Assembly: GCA_046306335.1 (NCBI GenBank)
Contig: JBKDXM010000116.1
Coordinates: 1 to 64,000, forward strand
Length of the DNA: 64,000 nucleotides
Reading direction: 5' to 3'
Source: UBA2386 sp046306335
Lineage (GTDB): Bacteria > Planctomycetota > UBA1135 > UBA2386
The stretch's first letter is position 1; each line of letters opens with the position of its first letter. The translations under genes and the position numbers were made by a program. Below, piece after piece: positions 17,767 to 28,058 of this stretch. Under the pieces are notes generated by a model. That model saw nothing but the letters and a program-made list of their open reading frames with translations, did not search any database and had not been told where the DNA came from.

Positions 17767-17862
17767 GCGTCACGGGAAGCGCGTCTTGCGTGACGCAGAC
17801 TCCTAGGAGCCTGCGGCACGAAAGGCCGCGCTGCCCGCCACGCGTTCCGTGACGCAGACTCC
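17767..17862. repeat. 15-mer motif cluster with hairpin (copies 2 and 3)
   Basis: Read on the minus strand, GGAGTCTGCGTCACG occurs at 17862-17848, beginning two bases into the TAG stop of the upstream gene, and again at 17803-17789. An inverted partial copy at 17767-17775 pairs with the second: TGCGTCACG, 14-base spacer, CGTGACGCA, a perfect nine-base-pair stem whose spacer can itself fold. The cluster fills the gap between two minus-strand secreted-protein genes. It could stop transcription or be the remnant of a small mobile repeat. Confidence 0.6.
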
Positions 17863-19301
17863 TACGGCGTGACCGTCAACGACGCCGCGTTGGCGAGGAA
17901 CAGCCGGAACTGGTTGCCGGCGAGCGACTGGAAGGCGTAGGCGCCGATCACCGCCGGGTTGTTCGGGATCGACAGCGGCAGGCCGAAGTACCCCTGCGGG
18001 TCGGCCAATCCGACGCCGAGCGACGCAAAGGAGCTGACGTCGATCTCGACCACGCCGAACGGCGGCAGCGCGATGGCGGGCCCGAGTCCGATGGACATCA
18101 CCAGCAAGACGAGGTCGCCCGGCGCCGCGGCCTGCGTGACGAGGTTGGTCGTCGTCCCGATCGGCGCCACCGGCGGTTGCGCCTGCAGCAGCGGCGCGCG
18201 CTGGAAGGCGAGGCCGCGCATGCCGACCGCAGTCGTCGAGACCGAGCTGTCGTAGGCCTGGAAGGACTCGCCGGCGTCGAGCGCGTCGCCGTCGCCGTTG
18301 AGGTCGACGAGGCGGGTGACGCGGTCGGGCGACTGGCTCTCGCAGAGGAAGACCACGCCGTCGTCGCGCACGGCGACTTCCCACCAGGTCGAGGCGCTCG
18401 TCTGGTAGTACAGCGTCTGCTCGGTCGTCTCGATCGTGCCGTTGCCGTTGAGGTCCTTGCCGCGCCAGACCTTCTCGTTGGTGCTGTGGTCGGTGACGTA
18501 GAACCAGCCTTGCTGGTCGATGGCGAACCCCCAGTAGAACGGCGACGCGGCGAACGGCGGCGTCCAGTACATCGCCGCCTCGCCGGCGTCGTTGCAGTCA
18601 CCGTCCTGGTTGAGGTCGTTGAGCCGGTAGACGCCCTTGGGGTAGGCCGTGCCGGTGCCGATCTCGGTGTAGTAGACGCAGAGGTCGGGCCCGATCATGG
18701 CCTTCGTCGGGATCGACACCCCGACCGGGGTCACCGAGCTGGGCACGGTGTAGAAGTCGAACACCTCGCCGGCGTCGTTGGCGTCGCCATCGCCGTTCTG
18801 GTCCTGCACGCGCACGATGCGGTCGGGCCCGACCGGCGTGGACGTGTTGGCGTTGGTCAGGTAGATGCGGCCCAGGACGTCGAAGGTGATGCCGTTCACC
18901 GTCTGCATCACGAAGCCGCTGGCGTTGGCGTTGTCGAGGAAGACCGTCGCCTCGCTGGGGTCGTTGGCGTCGCCGTCGCCATTGAGGTCGCGCAGCGCGT
19001 AGACGACGTCGGTCGTCGTGTCGGCGACGTACACCGTGCCGTCGGCGGCGCAGCCGACGGCCGCGGGGTTGGTCCAGGGGAAGGCGCCGACGAAGTCTGA
19101 GTAGAACAGGTTCGCCTCGCCGGGATCGTTGTAGTCACCGTCCTGGTTGAAGTCGGTGAGGCGGTAGCAGGCGTCGTTCGTCGAGTCGGCGACGAACAGG
19201 TCCTGGGTGCGGGCGTAGGGCACCGCCGTCGGCAGGATCTGCGCGATGGCAGCGGCAGGGAGCAGGAGCGCGGCGAAGGCGCCGGGGCGGATGGTGCGCA
19301 T
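17862..19301 (-). CDS. Secreted propeller-like protein with EF-hand-type Ca loops
   Basis: The 479-residue product has a signal peptide (FAALLLPAAAIAQ, cleavage near 21). It contains six loops of the pattern D-x-N-x-D/N-G-x: DFNQDGDYND, DLNGDGDAND, DQNGDGDAND, DLNQDGDCND, DLNGNGTIET and DLNGDGDALD, spaced about 40-65 residues apart, each followed by a GE or similar acid. Between them are strands such as GTVYVADT, GRIYLTNA, GWFYVTDH and GVVFLCES, typical of an NHL/SMP-30-like propeller. So each blade seems to carry one calcium loop. The C-terminal 100 residues form a separate domain found in secreted planctomycete proteins. Function is unknown; the TAG stop overlaps the 15-mer repeat. Confidence 0.75.
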   Translation of the reverse strand: MRTIRPGAFAALLLPAAAIAQILPTAVPYARTQDLFVADSTNDACYRLTDFNQDGDYNDPGEANLFYSDFVGAFPWTNPAAVGCAADGTVYVADTTTDVVYALRDLNGDGDANDPSEATVFLDNANASGFVMQTVNGITFDVLGRIYLTNANTSTPVGPDRIVRVQDQNGDGDANDAGEVFDFYTVPSSVTPVGVSIPTKAMIGPDLCVYYTEIGTGTAYPKGVYRLNDLNQDGDCNDAGEAAMYWTPPFAASPFYWGFAIDQQGWFYVTDHSTNEKVWRGKDLNGNGTIETTEQTLYYQTSASTWWEVAVRDDGVVFLCESQSPDRVTRLVDLNGDGDALDAGESFQAYDSSVSTTAVGMRGLAFQRAPLLQAQPPVAPIGTTTNLVTQAAAPGDLVLLVMSIGLGPAIALPPFGVVEIDVSSFASLGVGLADPQGYFGLPLSIPNNPAVIGAYAFQSLAGNQFRLFLANAASLTVTP

Positions 19302-19405
19302 GGAGCGACACGGTAGCGGCGGCGGGACCGCTGCCCAGGGGGGCGTTGCGACCGCATTTCGACGGCTGCGCGCGGGCGTGCCGCTGCGTAGGATGCGCGG
19401 CCCCG

Positions 19406-20836
19406 ATGACTGCGCCGAAGTACCACCTGACCAGCTACGGCTGCCAGATGAACAAGCTCGACAGCGAGTTGGTCGAGAGCCGTTTGCGCCTGCGCGGCTA
19501 CGTGGCCGCCGACACCGAGACCGAAGCCGACGTCGTTTTGATCAACACCTGCAGCGTCCGGCAGCACGCCGAGGACCGGGTCTGGAGCAAGCTCGGCAAG
19601 CTGCGCATCCGCAAGCGCGGCGAGCCGCAGTTGGTCGTCGGCGTGCTCGGCTGCATGGCGCAAGAGCACAAGCGATACCTCGTGTCCCGCATGCCGCACG
19701 TCGACCTCGTGGTCGGGCCGTCGGCCTTCGGCGACATCGACGACACGGTCGAGAAGGCCCGGGCGAAGAACCTGCAGCTCGCCACCGGCCGCGATCCGGC
19801 GCGCACCAAGCACGAGGTCGTCGGCGCCGGCGTGGTCGCGGTCGACCAGGGCGTCAGCGGCGACCTGATCCGCCGCGACGTGCGCGTGCGCCCGCACCGC
19901 TCGCAGGCGTTCGTGTCGGTCATGCGCGGCTGCAACATGCCGTGCACGTACTGCATCGTGCCGACGACGCGCGGTGACGAGGTCTCGCGCCCGATCGTCG
20001 ACATCGTCGAGGAGGCCCAGCGACTGTGCGACGACGGCGTGACCGAGATCACGCTGCTCGGGCAGACGGTCAACGCCTACGGCCGCGACCTGACCGGCCA
20101 GGGTGCCACGCTGGCGCGGTTGCTGCGCGAGCTGCACGGCATCCCGGCGCTGCGGCGGTTGGCCTTCATCACCAGCCACCCGAACTTCCTGTCGGCGGAG
20201 CTGGTCGACGCGATCGCCGAACTGCCGAAGGTGGCGCGCTACCTGCACCTGCCGGCGCAGTCTGGCAGCAACGCGGTGCTCAAGGCCATGCGCCGCGGCT
20301 ACACCGTCGAGCGCTACCTCGCCCGCATCGAACAGCTGCGGCAAAGGGCGCCCGACGTCGAGTTGCACAGCGACTTCATCGTCGGCTACCCGGGCGAGAC
20401 GGCCGCCGACTTCGACCAGACGGTGGCGTTCCTGCGCACGGTCGGCTTCGCGCAGAGCTACGTGTTCAAGTACTCGCCGCGGCCCGGGACGCTCGCGGCC
20501 GAGCTGCCGGACGACGTGCCCGACGCCGAGAAGGAGCGCCGCAACGCCGTGCTGCTCGCGGCGCAGGAAGAACTGACGTTGGCGAAGAACCGCGCGCTCG
20601 TCGGCACGACGGCCGAAGTGCTGGTCGAGGGCGACAGCAAGGTCGCCGGCCGCTTCTCCGGCCGCACGGCGCACCATCGACTCGTGCACTTCGCCGCGAC
20701 CGACCGCGAACTGATCGGCCAGTACGTGCCGGTCCGCATCACCGAAGCGCTGGCGCACTCGTGCGTCGGCGAACTGCTCGCGCACGACGCGGCGCAGGCA
20801 GGCCGCGCCGATCCGGCGGAGGCGCAGCGCGCATGA
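19406..20836 (+). CDS. miaB: tRNA-2-methylthio-N6-dimethylallyladenosine synthase
   Basis: Radical-SAM methylthiotransferase that adds a methylthio group to i6A37 of tRNAs reading UNN codons. The 476-residue product has the N-terminal UPF0004 domain with its three cluster cysteines at 13 (GCQMN), 49 (NTCSV) and 83 (GCMAQ), the radical SAM motif CNMPCTYC at 176-183, and a C-terminal TRAM-like segment. The TSYGCQMNK opening and ILGQTVNAYG-type motif fit MiaB rather than MtaB or RimO. The start at 19406 gives the standard N terminus. Its stop overlaps the ribD start (ATGA, 20833-20836). Confidence 0.94.
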   Translation: MTAPKYHLTSYGCQMNKLDSELVESRLRLRGYVAADTETEADVVLINTCSVRQHAEDRVWSKLGKLRIRKRGEPQLVVGVLGCMAQEHKRYLVSRMPHVDLVVGPSAFGDIDDTVEKARAKNLQLATGRDPARTKHEVVGAGVVAVDQGVSGDLIRRDVRVRPHRSQAFVSVMRGCNMPCTYCIVPTTRGDEVSRPIVDIVEEAQRLCDDGVTEITLLGQTVNAYGRDLTGQGATLARLLRELHGIPALRRLAFITSHPNFLSAELVDAIAELPKVARYLHLPAQSGSNAVLKAMRRGYTVERYLARIEQLRQRAPDVELHSDFIVGYPGETAADFDQTVAFLRTVGFAQSYVFKYSPRPGTLAAELPDDVPDAEKERRNAVLLAAQEELTLAKNRALVGTTAEVLVEGDSKVAGRFSGRTAHHRLVHFAATDRELIGQYVPVRITEALAHSCVGELLAHDAAQAGRADPAEAQRA

Positions 20837-21957
20837 TCGACGATCCCCTGCTGCACGACGCCTGGATGCAGGACGCGGTCGAACTGGCGCAGCGCGGGCG
20901 CGGCGAGGTCGAGCCGAACCCGCGGGTCGGCTGCCTGCTGCTGAAGGACGGCGTCGTCGTCGCGCGCGGCTGGCACGAGCACTACGGCGGCCGGCACGCC
21001 GAAGCGATGGCTCTCGACGAGGCGCGCGACAAGGGCGTGCGGCCCGACACGGCGGTCGTGACCTTGGAGCCGTGCAGCTCGCCGAAGGGCAAGGACGGCA
21101 AGAAGACGCCGCCGTGCGCCGCCGCGTTGATCGCCGCCGGCGTCCAGCGCGTGCTGATCGGCGCCATCGATCCCGATCCGCGGCATCGGCGGCACGGCAT
21201 CCAGGCACTGGAGCAGGCAGGCATCGAGGTCGTCGACGGCGTCGCGGCGACGCTCTGCGACCAGCTCTACGAGCCGTTCCGCCGCGCCCTGCAGCTCGAT
21301 CGGCCGTGGATGCTGGCCAAGTGGGCGATGACCCTGGACGGCAAGACCGCGGCCCCGACCGGCGAGGCGCGCTGGATCAGCGGCATCGAGGCCCGCACCC
21401 GCACGCACGAGTTGCGCGCGCGCTGCGACGCCGTGATGGTCGGCTTCCGCACCGCCCAGGTCGACGATCCCGAGCTGACCGTGCGGCTGGTGCAGGGGCC
21501 GCAGCCGGTGCGCATCGTCGTCGATCCGCTGGGCGAGATCGACGACGACAGCAACCTCGTCAAGACCGCGCGGCTCGCGCCGACGTGGTTGCTCGCCGCC
21601 GAGGCCCTGGCGCCGGCGCGGCGTGCGCGCCTGGAGCAACTGGGCGTCGTGGTGATCCCGGTTCCGACCGGCGAAGGGCCGCGCCGCCTGCACCTCGGCC
21701 TCGCGTTCGCCGAGCTCAAGCGCCGCGGCCTGCGCCGCGTGCTCGTCGAGGGCGGCGGCGGCTTGGTCGCCGAGATGTTCGCCTGGCAGGCCGTCGACCA
21801 GGTGCTCGCCTTCGTCGCCCCGAAGATCATCGGCGGGCGCCTTGCGCCGACGCCCGTCGGCGGCGAGGGCCGGCCGTTCATGGCCGAGGCCTGGCAGCTC
21901 AAGGAAGTCCGCCACGAGGTCTACGGCGACGACCTCGCGATCACCGGCTTCGTCTGA
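20833..21957 (+). CDS. ribD: Bifunctional riboflavin deaminase/reductase
   Basis: Catalyses the deaminase and reductase steps after GTP cyclohydrolase II in riboflavin synthesis. The 374-residue product has the deaminase domain (residues 10-150) with HAE at 55-57 and cysteines 81 and 95 as zinc ligands, and the RibD_C reductase domain (150-374) with KWAMTLDGKTA, ARWISG, VMVGFRT and VEGGGGL. The zinc loop is unusual: the usual PCSHHGRTPPC is replaced by a version with five extra residues (Cys-Cys spacing 14 rather than 9) and no His. All other catalytic features are present. Coupled to miaB by a four-base overlap; the TGA is followed at once by a palindrome. Confidence 0.92.
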   Translation: MIDDPLLHDAWMQDAVELAQRGRGEVEPNPRVGCLLLKDGVVVARGWHEHYGGRHAEAMALDEARDKGVRPDTAVVTLEPCSSPKGKDGKKTPPCAAALIAAGVQRVLIGAIDPDPRHRRHGIQALEQAGIEVVDGVAATLCDQLYEPFRRALQLDRPWMLAKWAMTLDGKTAAPTGEARWISGIEARTRTHELRARCDAVMVGFRTAQVDDPELTVRLVQGPQPVRIVVDPLGEIDDDSNLVKTARLAPTWLLAAEALAPARRARLEQLGVVVIPVPTGEGPRRLHLGLAFAELKRRGLRRVLVEGGGGLVAEMFAWQAVDQVLAFVAPKIIGGRLAPTPVGGEGRPFMAEAWQLKEVRHEVYGDDLAITGFV

Positions 21958-21980
21958 GACTCCGCGGAGTCTGCGTCACG
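21957..21980 (+). repeat. Palindrome and 15-mer motif copy 4 after ribD
   Basis: AGACTCCGCGGAGTCT is a perfect 16-base palindrome starting at the last base of the ribD stop, and it runs into GGAGTCTGCGTCACG (21966-21980), the same 15-mer as near 125 and 17800. Copy B of the dispersed repeat begins nine bases later. The position directly after a stop, in the gene's direction, matches the other copies. Confidence 0.65.
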
Positions 21981-21988
21981 AAAGCCGT

Positions 21989-22097
21989 GCCGCCCGGCAC
22001 GCGTCTTCGCGTCCGGGGGCTCGCCGCCGATCCTCGGCGAATCCACCGATTCGCCTGCGGTCGTCGGCTTCGACCCGGCCGCGAATCCGCGCTCCGG
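21989..22097 (+). repeat. Dispersed intergenic repeat, copy B
   Basis: Matches 2-110 at 104 of 109 positions, same orientation. Both internal foldbacks are intact (bulged stem with TCTT loop at 21994-22017; GGCGAATC-CACC-GATTCGCC at 22036-22055). No inverted 15-mer is seen downstream, so this copy seems to lack the right end that copy A has. It lies between ribD and the convergent hydrolase gene. Confidence 0.85.
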
Positions 22098-22145
22098 CTC
22101 CGAGCGACCGCGCCACCCTGGCGCCGTCGCCGTCGGCATCGGCCG

Positions 22146-23645
22146 TCAGCGGGCGGCGGCGATGGCCAGCGTGGCCATCGGACCGGCGACGCCGTTGCGA
22201 CCGATCGGCGTGACTGCCGCGGCGTCGCAGCCTTCGGGCAGCACGCACTGCGTGCGGTTGCCGCCGACGACTTCGACGGTGCGCCAGCGGCCGCGGCTGC
22301 GGGCCTGCACGGCGTGGAAGCGCGCGTCCGGATCGGCCGTCCACGCGACGGCAGGTCGCCCCGAGCCATCGCGCCGCAGTTGCGGCGCCTTCGGCGTCGG
22401 GGCCGCGAGCCACGCCAGCTGCGGCGCCACCGCCGGCTCGGCGTAGACGCGGTCGCGCAAGGCGCCGGCGACGTGGGGCGCGTCCGAACGCAGCGCCTTG
22501 AAGCTGAAGTGGACGTGGCCGGGAGCGCGGTCGGCGGCGCGCATGAGGGCGATCTGGTCGGCGAGTTCGTCGGTGCGCCAGTTGCGGGCGCGATCGAGCG
22601 CGCGACCGGGGTTGATGCCGGGCCAGATGGCGCGCTGCTTGGGGTTCTGGCCGTGCCACCACGTCAGCAGCACGTCGAAGGCCTGTGCCTTCTGGTCGAT
22701 CGGCCAGTACAGCTGCGGCGACAGGTAGTCGAGCCAGCCTTCGCGCAGCCACTTCGTCACGTCGGCGGCGAGGTCCTCGTACTGGTCGATGCCGGCGCTG
22801 ATGCCCTTGGGCACGCCCGGGCGCGCGATGCCGAACGGGCTGATGCCGACGGCGACGTGCGGCTTGGCCTCGTGCACGATCGTGCGCAGCTTCTGCACGT
22901 ACTCGTCGATGTTGTCGCGCCGCCAGTCGCTGCGCCCCTTCTTGCCGCCGTCGGCGCGATAGCGCGCGTAGCTGGCGTCGTCCGGAAAGGGTGTCTTGCC
23001 CTCCGGGTACGGATAGAAGTAGTCGTCGACGTGGACGCCGTCGACGTCGTACTTGCGCACGACCTCCTGCACGGTCGCCAACGACCACTTCTGCGCCAGA
23101 GGCTCGCCCGGGTCCATCCAGCGGTACTTGCCGTAGGTGACGCAGAGCTGCGGCGCGCGCTGGGTGACGTGCGTCGCCGCCGGCGGCGACTTGCACGCCG
23201 GGTGCCACGCGCGGAAGGGGTTGAACCAGGCGTGCAGTTGCAGGCCGCGTTCGTGGCAGCGCTCGATGACGTAGGCCAGCGGGTCGAAGCCGGCGTCGGG
23301 ACGTTTGCCCTGCGTGCCGACGAGGAACTCCGACCACGGTTCGAGCGTGGACTCGTAGAAGGCGTCGGCGCTGGGGCGGACCTGGAAGACCAGGGCGTTG
23401 AGCTTGAGCTCGACGGCGCGCGCGACCATGGCGTCGAGTTCGGCGCGCAGTTGCGGCGCGGTCAGGCCCGGGCGGCTCGGGAAGTCGATGTTGTCGACGG
23501 TGGCGACCCACGCGCCGCGGAACTCGCGTGCGAGCGGTGGCGGGGCGCCAGCGCCGCTCTGGGCCGGACATGAGGTCGCCGCCGCCAGCGTCCAGGCGAC
23601 CGCCACGGCGAGCACCGCAGGCAACCGATGCAGGAAGGCGTTCAT
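22146..23645 (-). CDS. Secreted glycoside hydrolase-like protein (GHL10/DUF187 family)
   Basis: The 499-residue product has a signal peptide with a Cys near its end (LAAATSC, a poor lipobox, so probably not a lipoprotein). The mature part begins with REFRGAWVATVDNIDFPS and continues through LNALVFQVRPSADAFYES, LHAWFNPFRAWH, VDGVHVDDYFYPYP and VGISPFGIARPG, all characteristic of the GH10-like family (PF02638). The barrel spans about residues 38-390; the last 100 residues look like a beta-sandwich appendage. Likely acts on a polysaccharide outside the inner membrane; the substrate is not predictable. It is divergent from the SRPBCC gene across 77 bases. Confidence 0.88.
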   Translation of the reverse strand: MNAFLHRLPAVLAVAVAWTLAAATSCPAQSGAGAPPPLAREFRGAWVATVDNIDFPSRPGLTAPQLRAELDAMVARAVELKLNALVFQVRPSADAFYESTLEPWSEFLVGTQGKRPDAGFDPLAYVIERCHERGLQLHAWFNPFRAWHPACKSPPAATHVTQRAPQLCVTYGKYRWMDPGEPLAQKWSLATVQEVVRKYDVDGVHVDDYFYPYPEGKTPFPDDASYARYRADGGKKGRSDWRRDNIDEYVQKLRTIVHEAKPHVAVGISPFGIARPGVPKGISAGIDQYEDLAADVTKWLREGWLDYLSPQLYWPIDQKAQAFDVLLTWWHGQNPKQRAIWPGINPGRALDRARNWRTDELADQIALMRAADRAPGHVHFSFKALRSDAPHVAGALRDRVYAEPAVAPQLAWLAAPTPKAPQLRRDGSGRPAVAWTADPDARFHAVQARSRGRWRTVEVVGGNRTQCVLPEGCDAAAVTPIGRNGVAGPMATLAIAAAR

Positions 23646-23722
23646 CGCACGGCATCATCGCCGCGCGCGCCGGCGGCGCCAGCGTGGGATTCGGCGCGCG
23701 CCGCCGTGTAGCCTCTGCCTCG

Positions 23723-24283
23723 ATGTCGCGCGCGCCGCAGGAGTCCGTGTTGAAGGTCGTCGTCCTGGTGTTGGCAGGCTTCGTGCTCGTCTACCTCGGC
23801 GTCGGCAACTTCCTGGCGAAGGCCTGGACCGTCACCTCGCAGGCGGTGGTGCAAGGCGCGCCCGAGCGGGTCGCGGCGGCGGTCGCCGATCTGGGCACCT
23901 GGTCCACGTGGTCGCCGCTCGACGTGCCGCTCGGGCCCGAGACGCGACGGGAGGTCTCGGGCCAGGCAGGCGCCGTCGGCCAGCGCATCACCTGGCGCGG
24001 TCCGCAGGGCACGATGACGCTCGAACTCGTCAGGGTCACGCCGGCGGACATCGGGTACGTGCTGCGAGCCGGCGAACAAGGCGGTCCGGACCTGAAGTTC
24101 GGCCGCATTGCCTGGGATGCCGTCGCCGAAGGCACGCGCATCGAGTGGACCGAGAGCGGCTTCTTCCCCGACTTCGCAGCGCGCTGGTTCGGTTGGTTCG
24201 GCGCGATCCAGGAGCGCGTGCGGGCGTTCCAGCAGGCCAGCCTCGCCGGCCTGCAGCGTGCGATCCAGCCGACCGCGAAGTGA
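23723..24283 (+). CDS. SRPBCC-fold protein with N-terminal membrane anchor
   Basis: The 186-residue product starts with one transmembrane helix (KVVVLVLAGFVLVYLGVGNF, about 11-30), then a polyketide-cyclase/START-like domain: VVQGAPERVAAAVADLGTW, WSPLDVPLG, TMTLELVRVTP and a C-terminal helix. Such domains bind hydrophobic ligands; the anchor places it on the membrane surface, probably facing the periplasm. No catalytic motif is evident. The ATG at 23723 is used because the longer frame is arginine-rich and lies over the neighbouring gene. Confidence 0.75.
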   Translation: MSRAPQESVLKVVVLVLAGFVLVYLGVGNFLAKAWTVTSQAVVQGAPERVAAAVADLGTWSTWSPLDVPLGPETRREVSGQAGAVGQRITWRGPQGTMTLELVRVTPADIGYVLRAGEQGGPDLKFGRIAWDAVAEGTRIEWTESGFFPDFAARWFGWFGAIQERVRAFQQASLAGLQRAIQPTAK

Positions 24284-24345
24284 GCGGCCTCGTCCGACGC
24301 GGCGACCCCCTCGCGTTCGTCCCGTCGTCGGGGGACGATGCGCCG

Positions 24346-26465
<2,120 letters not shown>

Positions 26466-26469
<4 letters not shown>

Positions 26470-26876
26470 CGGCGCCGACGTTCGCGGACGTCGTCACCCG
26501 GCGCCACGTCGTGCACGTCGTCGCCGAGGACGATCGCCCTCTGGCGTGGTTGGCCGAGCGGCCGGCGCGCGAGGGCCACGTGATCGTCGCGACCAAGCAA
26601 CTCGTCGACTCGGTCTGGGATCTCGACGCCGAGGCGCATGCTTCGCTGTGGGCCTTCTGCCGCGAGGTCGCGCGCACGCTGCGGCAACGCCTGCCGTGCC
26701 AGCGCGTCTGCGTCAGCGTCATCGGTTGGGTCGTGCGCCACGCGCACGTGCACCTCGTGCCGACCGACGCGCCTGGGCAGGTGCCCGGCCTCGATGGTCC
26801 GCCGCCGCCGCCCGAGCGCATGGCGGCGCTGGCGGCGCGGCTCAGTGCTCCAGGTGCGACGGATGCGCGCTGCTGA
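26466..26876 (+). CDS. HIT-family nucleotide hydrolase or transferase
   Basis: A 136-residue histidine-triad protein; the catalytic HxHxH appears as RHAHVHLVP about residues 92-100. Members hydrolyse or transfer nucleoside monophosphates from adenylated or phosphoramidate substrates in the cytoplasm. EGHVIVATKQLVDSVWDL matches the typical middle strand and helix. It starts within the four-base overlap with the YyaL-like gene and its 3' end overlaps the convergent small gene by 35 bases. Substrate unknown. Confidence 0.86.
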
Positions 26877-27183
26877 ACACGTCCTCGCCGACTTCCGTGC
26901 GCAGGTAGTCGCGGAAGGCGCTGACGAACCAGTCCAATTCGTCGGCGGTGGCGAGATCGAGCATGCGGCGCTGCGTCGCCAGGGCCAGTCGACCAGCGAG
27001 GTCGCGGAAGGGCGGCGTCGCCAGCAGGTAGGCGGGGAAGTCGAAGTCGGGGCGCGGCGACTCGCACAGCGACTGCAGGCGATCGAGCCACCAGTCGTTC
27101 TCGCGCTGCATGCTGGCGCGCATCTTGCGTCGATGGGCGAGTCGGAGCGCGCGGGGATCGGCCAGGAAGTCGTAGGTGTCCAC
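26842..27183 (-). CDS. Small hypothetical protein
   Basis: Not recognised. The 113-residue product is acidic and helical in look (LADPRALRLAHRRKMRASM; TADELDWFVSAFRDYL) with no signal, cysteine motif or membrane span. The start is read as GTG at 27183 because GGAG lies six bases before it; the ATG codons at 27234 and 27228 have no such site and add a proline-rich lead. Its tail is antisense to the last 35 bases of the HIT gene. It is divergent from the acetyltransferase gene. Confidence 0.6.
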   Translation of the reverse strand: MDTYDFLADPRALRLAHRRKMRASMQRENDWWLDRLQSLCESPRPDFDFPAYLLATPPFRDLAGRLALATQRRMLDLATADELDWFVSAFRDYLRTEVGEDVFSSAHPSHLEH

Positions 27184-27245
27184 GGGGTTCTCCGTCGGCG
27201 TGTGTCGGGGCCTTTCGGCCGGCGGCATCGGCAACTTGAGGTCGC

Positions 27246-28055
27246 ATGGGCCTCGTGATCCGCGACGTCACCGATGGCGACGCGGTGGCCGCCGCCATGG
27301 CGACGGCGGCCGGGCCGCACGGCGTCTACGTGCGCAACGCGCTCGCTGGCGCCGAGGGCGCCGCCTTCGTCATGGGACGCGGCGGGCCGCCGGAAGCCCT
27401 GGTCTGGGTCGGTCCGCGCGGCAACCTCGTCGCGATCGTCGAGCCTGCCGCCGAAGCGGCGCTCGCTGGGCCCCTCGTCGACGAGATCGCGCGGCGCGGA
27501 CTCGCGTGGCGCATCGCCATGGGGCCGGCCGTGCTGCTGGCGGGCCTGCGCGACCGGTTGGCGCGGGCGCCGCTGTCGCATCGAACGCAGGTCTATTGCG
27601 TCGGCGACGCGGCGACGGCCGCGGTCGATCGCCGCCACGCCGGCGTGCGCCGGGCGCAGCGCGCCGATCGCGATCGACTGATGCAGGCGACCCTGCTGCT
27701 CAACCAGAGCGACCTGAACGTCGATCCGGCGCGCGTCGATCGCCGATGGCTGCGCGACACGATCGACGAGCGCATCGCCGACGGCACGACGAGGGTGATC
27801 GGTCCGCCGGGCGCCGTCGAGTGCAAACTCGACCTGGGCAGCGACGGCCCCGGCGGCCTCGTCGTCGAAGGCGTGTTCACGTTCCCCGAACACCGCGGCC
27901 GCGGCCTCGCCGCGGCCTTGGTCGCCAGCGTGCTCGCCGAGGCCCGCGGCTCCGTCTGCCTGCACGTCGGCGAGCGCAACCTGCCGGCCCGGCGCGCGTA
28001 CGCGACCGCCGGCATGGCCGAGACGGCCCGCTGCACGCTGCTGCTGACCGCCTGA
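27246..28055 (+). CDS. GNAT-family N-acetyltransferase
   Basis: The 269-residue product has a C-terminal GNAT domain: VEGVFTFPEHRGRGLAAALVASV holds the acetyl-CoA pyrophosphate loop (RGRGLA, about 217-222), followed by VCLHVGERNLPARRAYATAGM. The first 130 residues form a second, degenerate domain, a layout like the DUF4081-GNAT proteins. It would acetylate an amine of a small molecule or protein; the substrate cannot be read. It ends three bases before the convergent lipoprotein gene. Confidence 0.82.
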   Translation: MGLVIRDVTDGDAVAAAMATAAGPHGVYVRNALAGAEGAAFVMGRGGPPEALVWVGPRGNLVAIVEPAAEAALAGPLVDEIARRGLAWRIAMGPAVLLAGLRDRLARAPLSHRTQVYCVGDAATAAVDRRHAGVRRAQRADRDRLMQATLLLNQSDLNVDPARVDRRWLRDTIDERIADGTTRVIGPPGAVECKLDLGSDGPGGLVVEGVFTFPEHRGRGLAAALVASVLAEARGSVCLHVGERNLPARRAYATAGMAETARCTLLLTA

Positions 28056-28058
28056 GCG

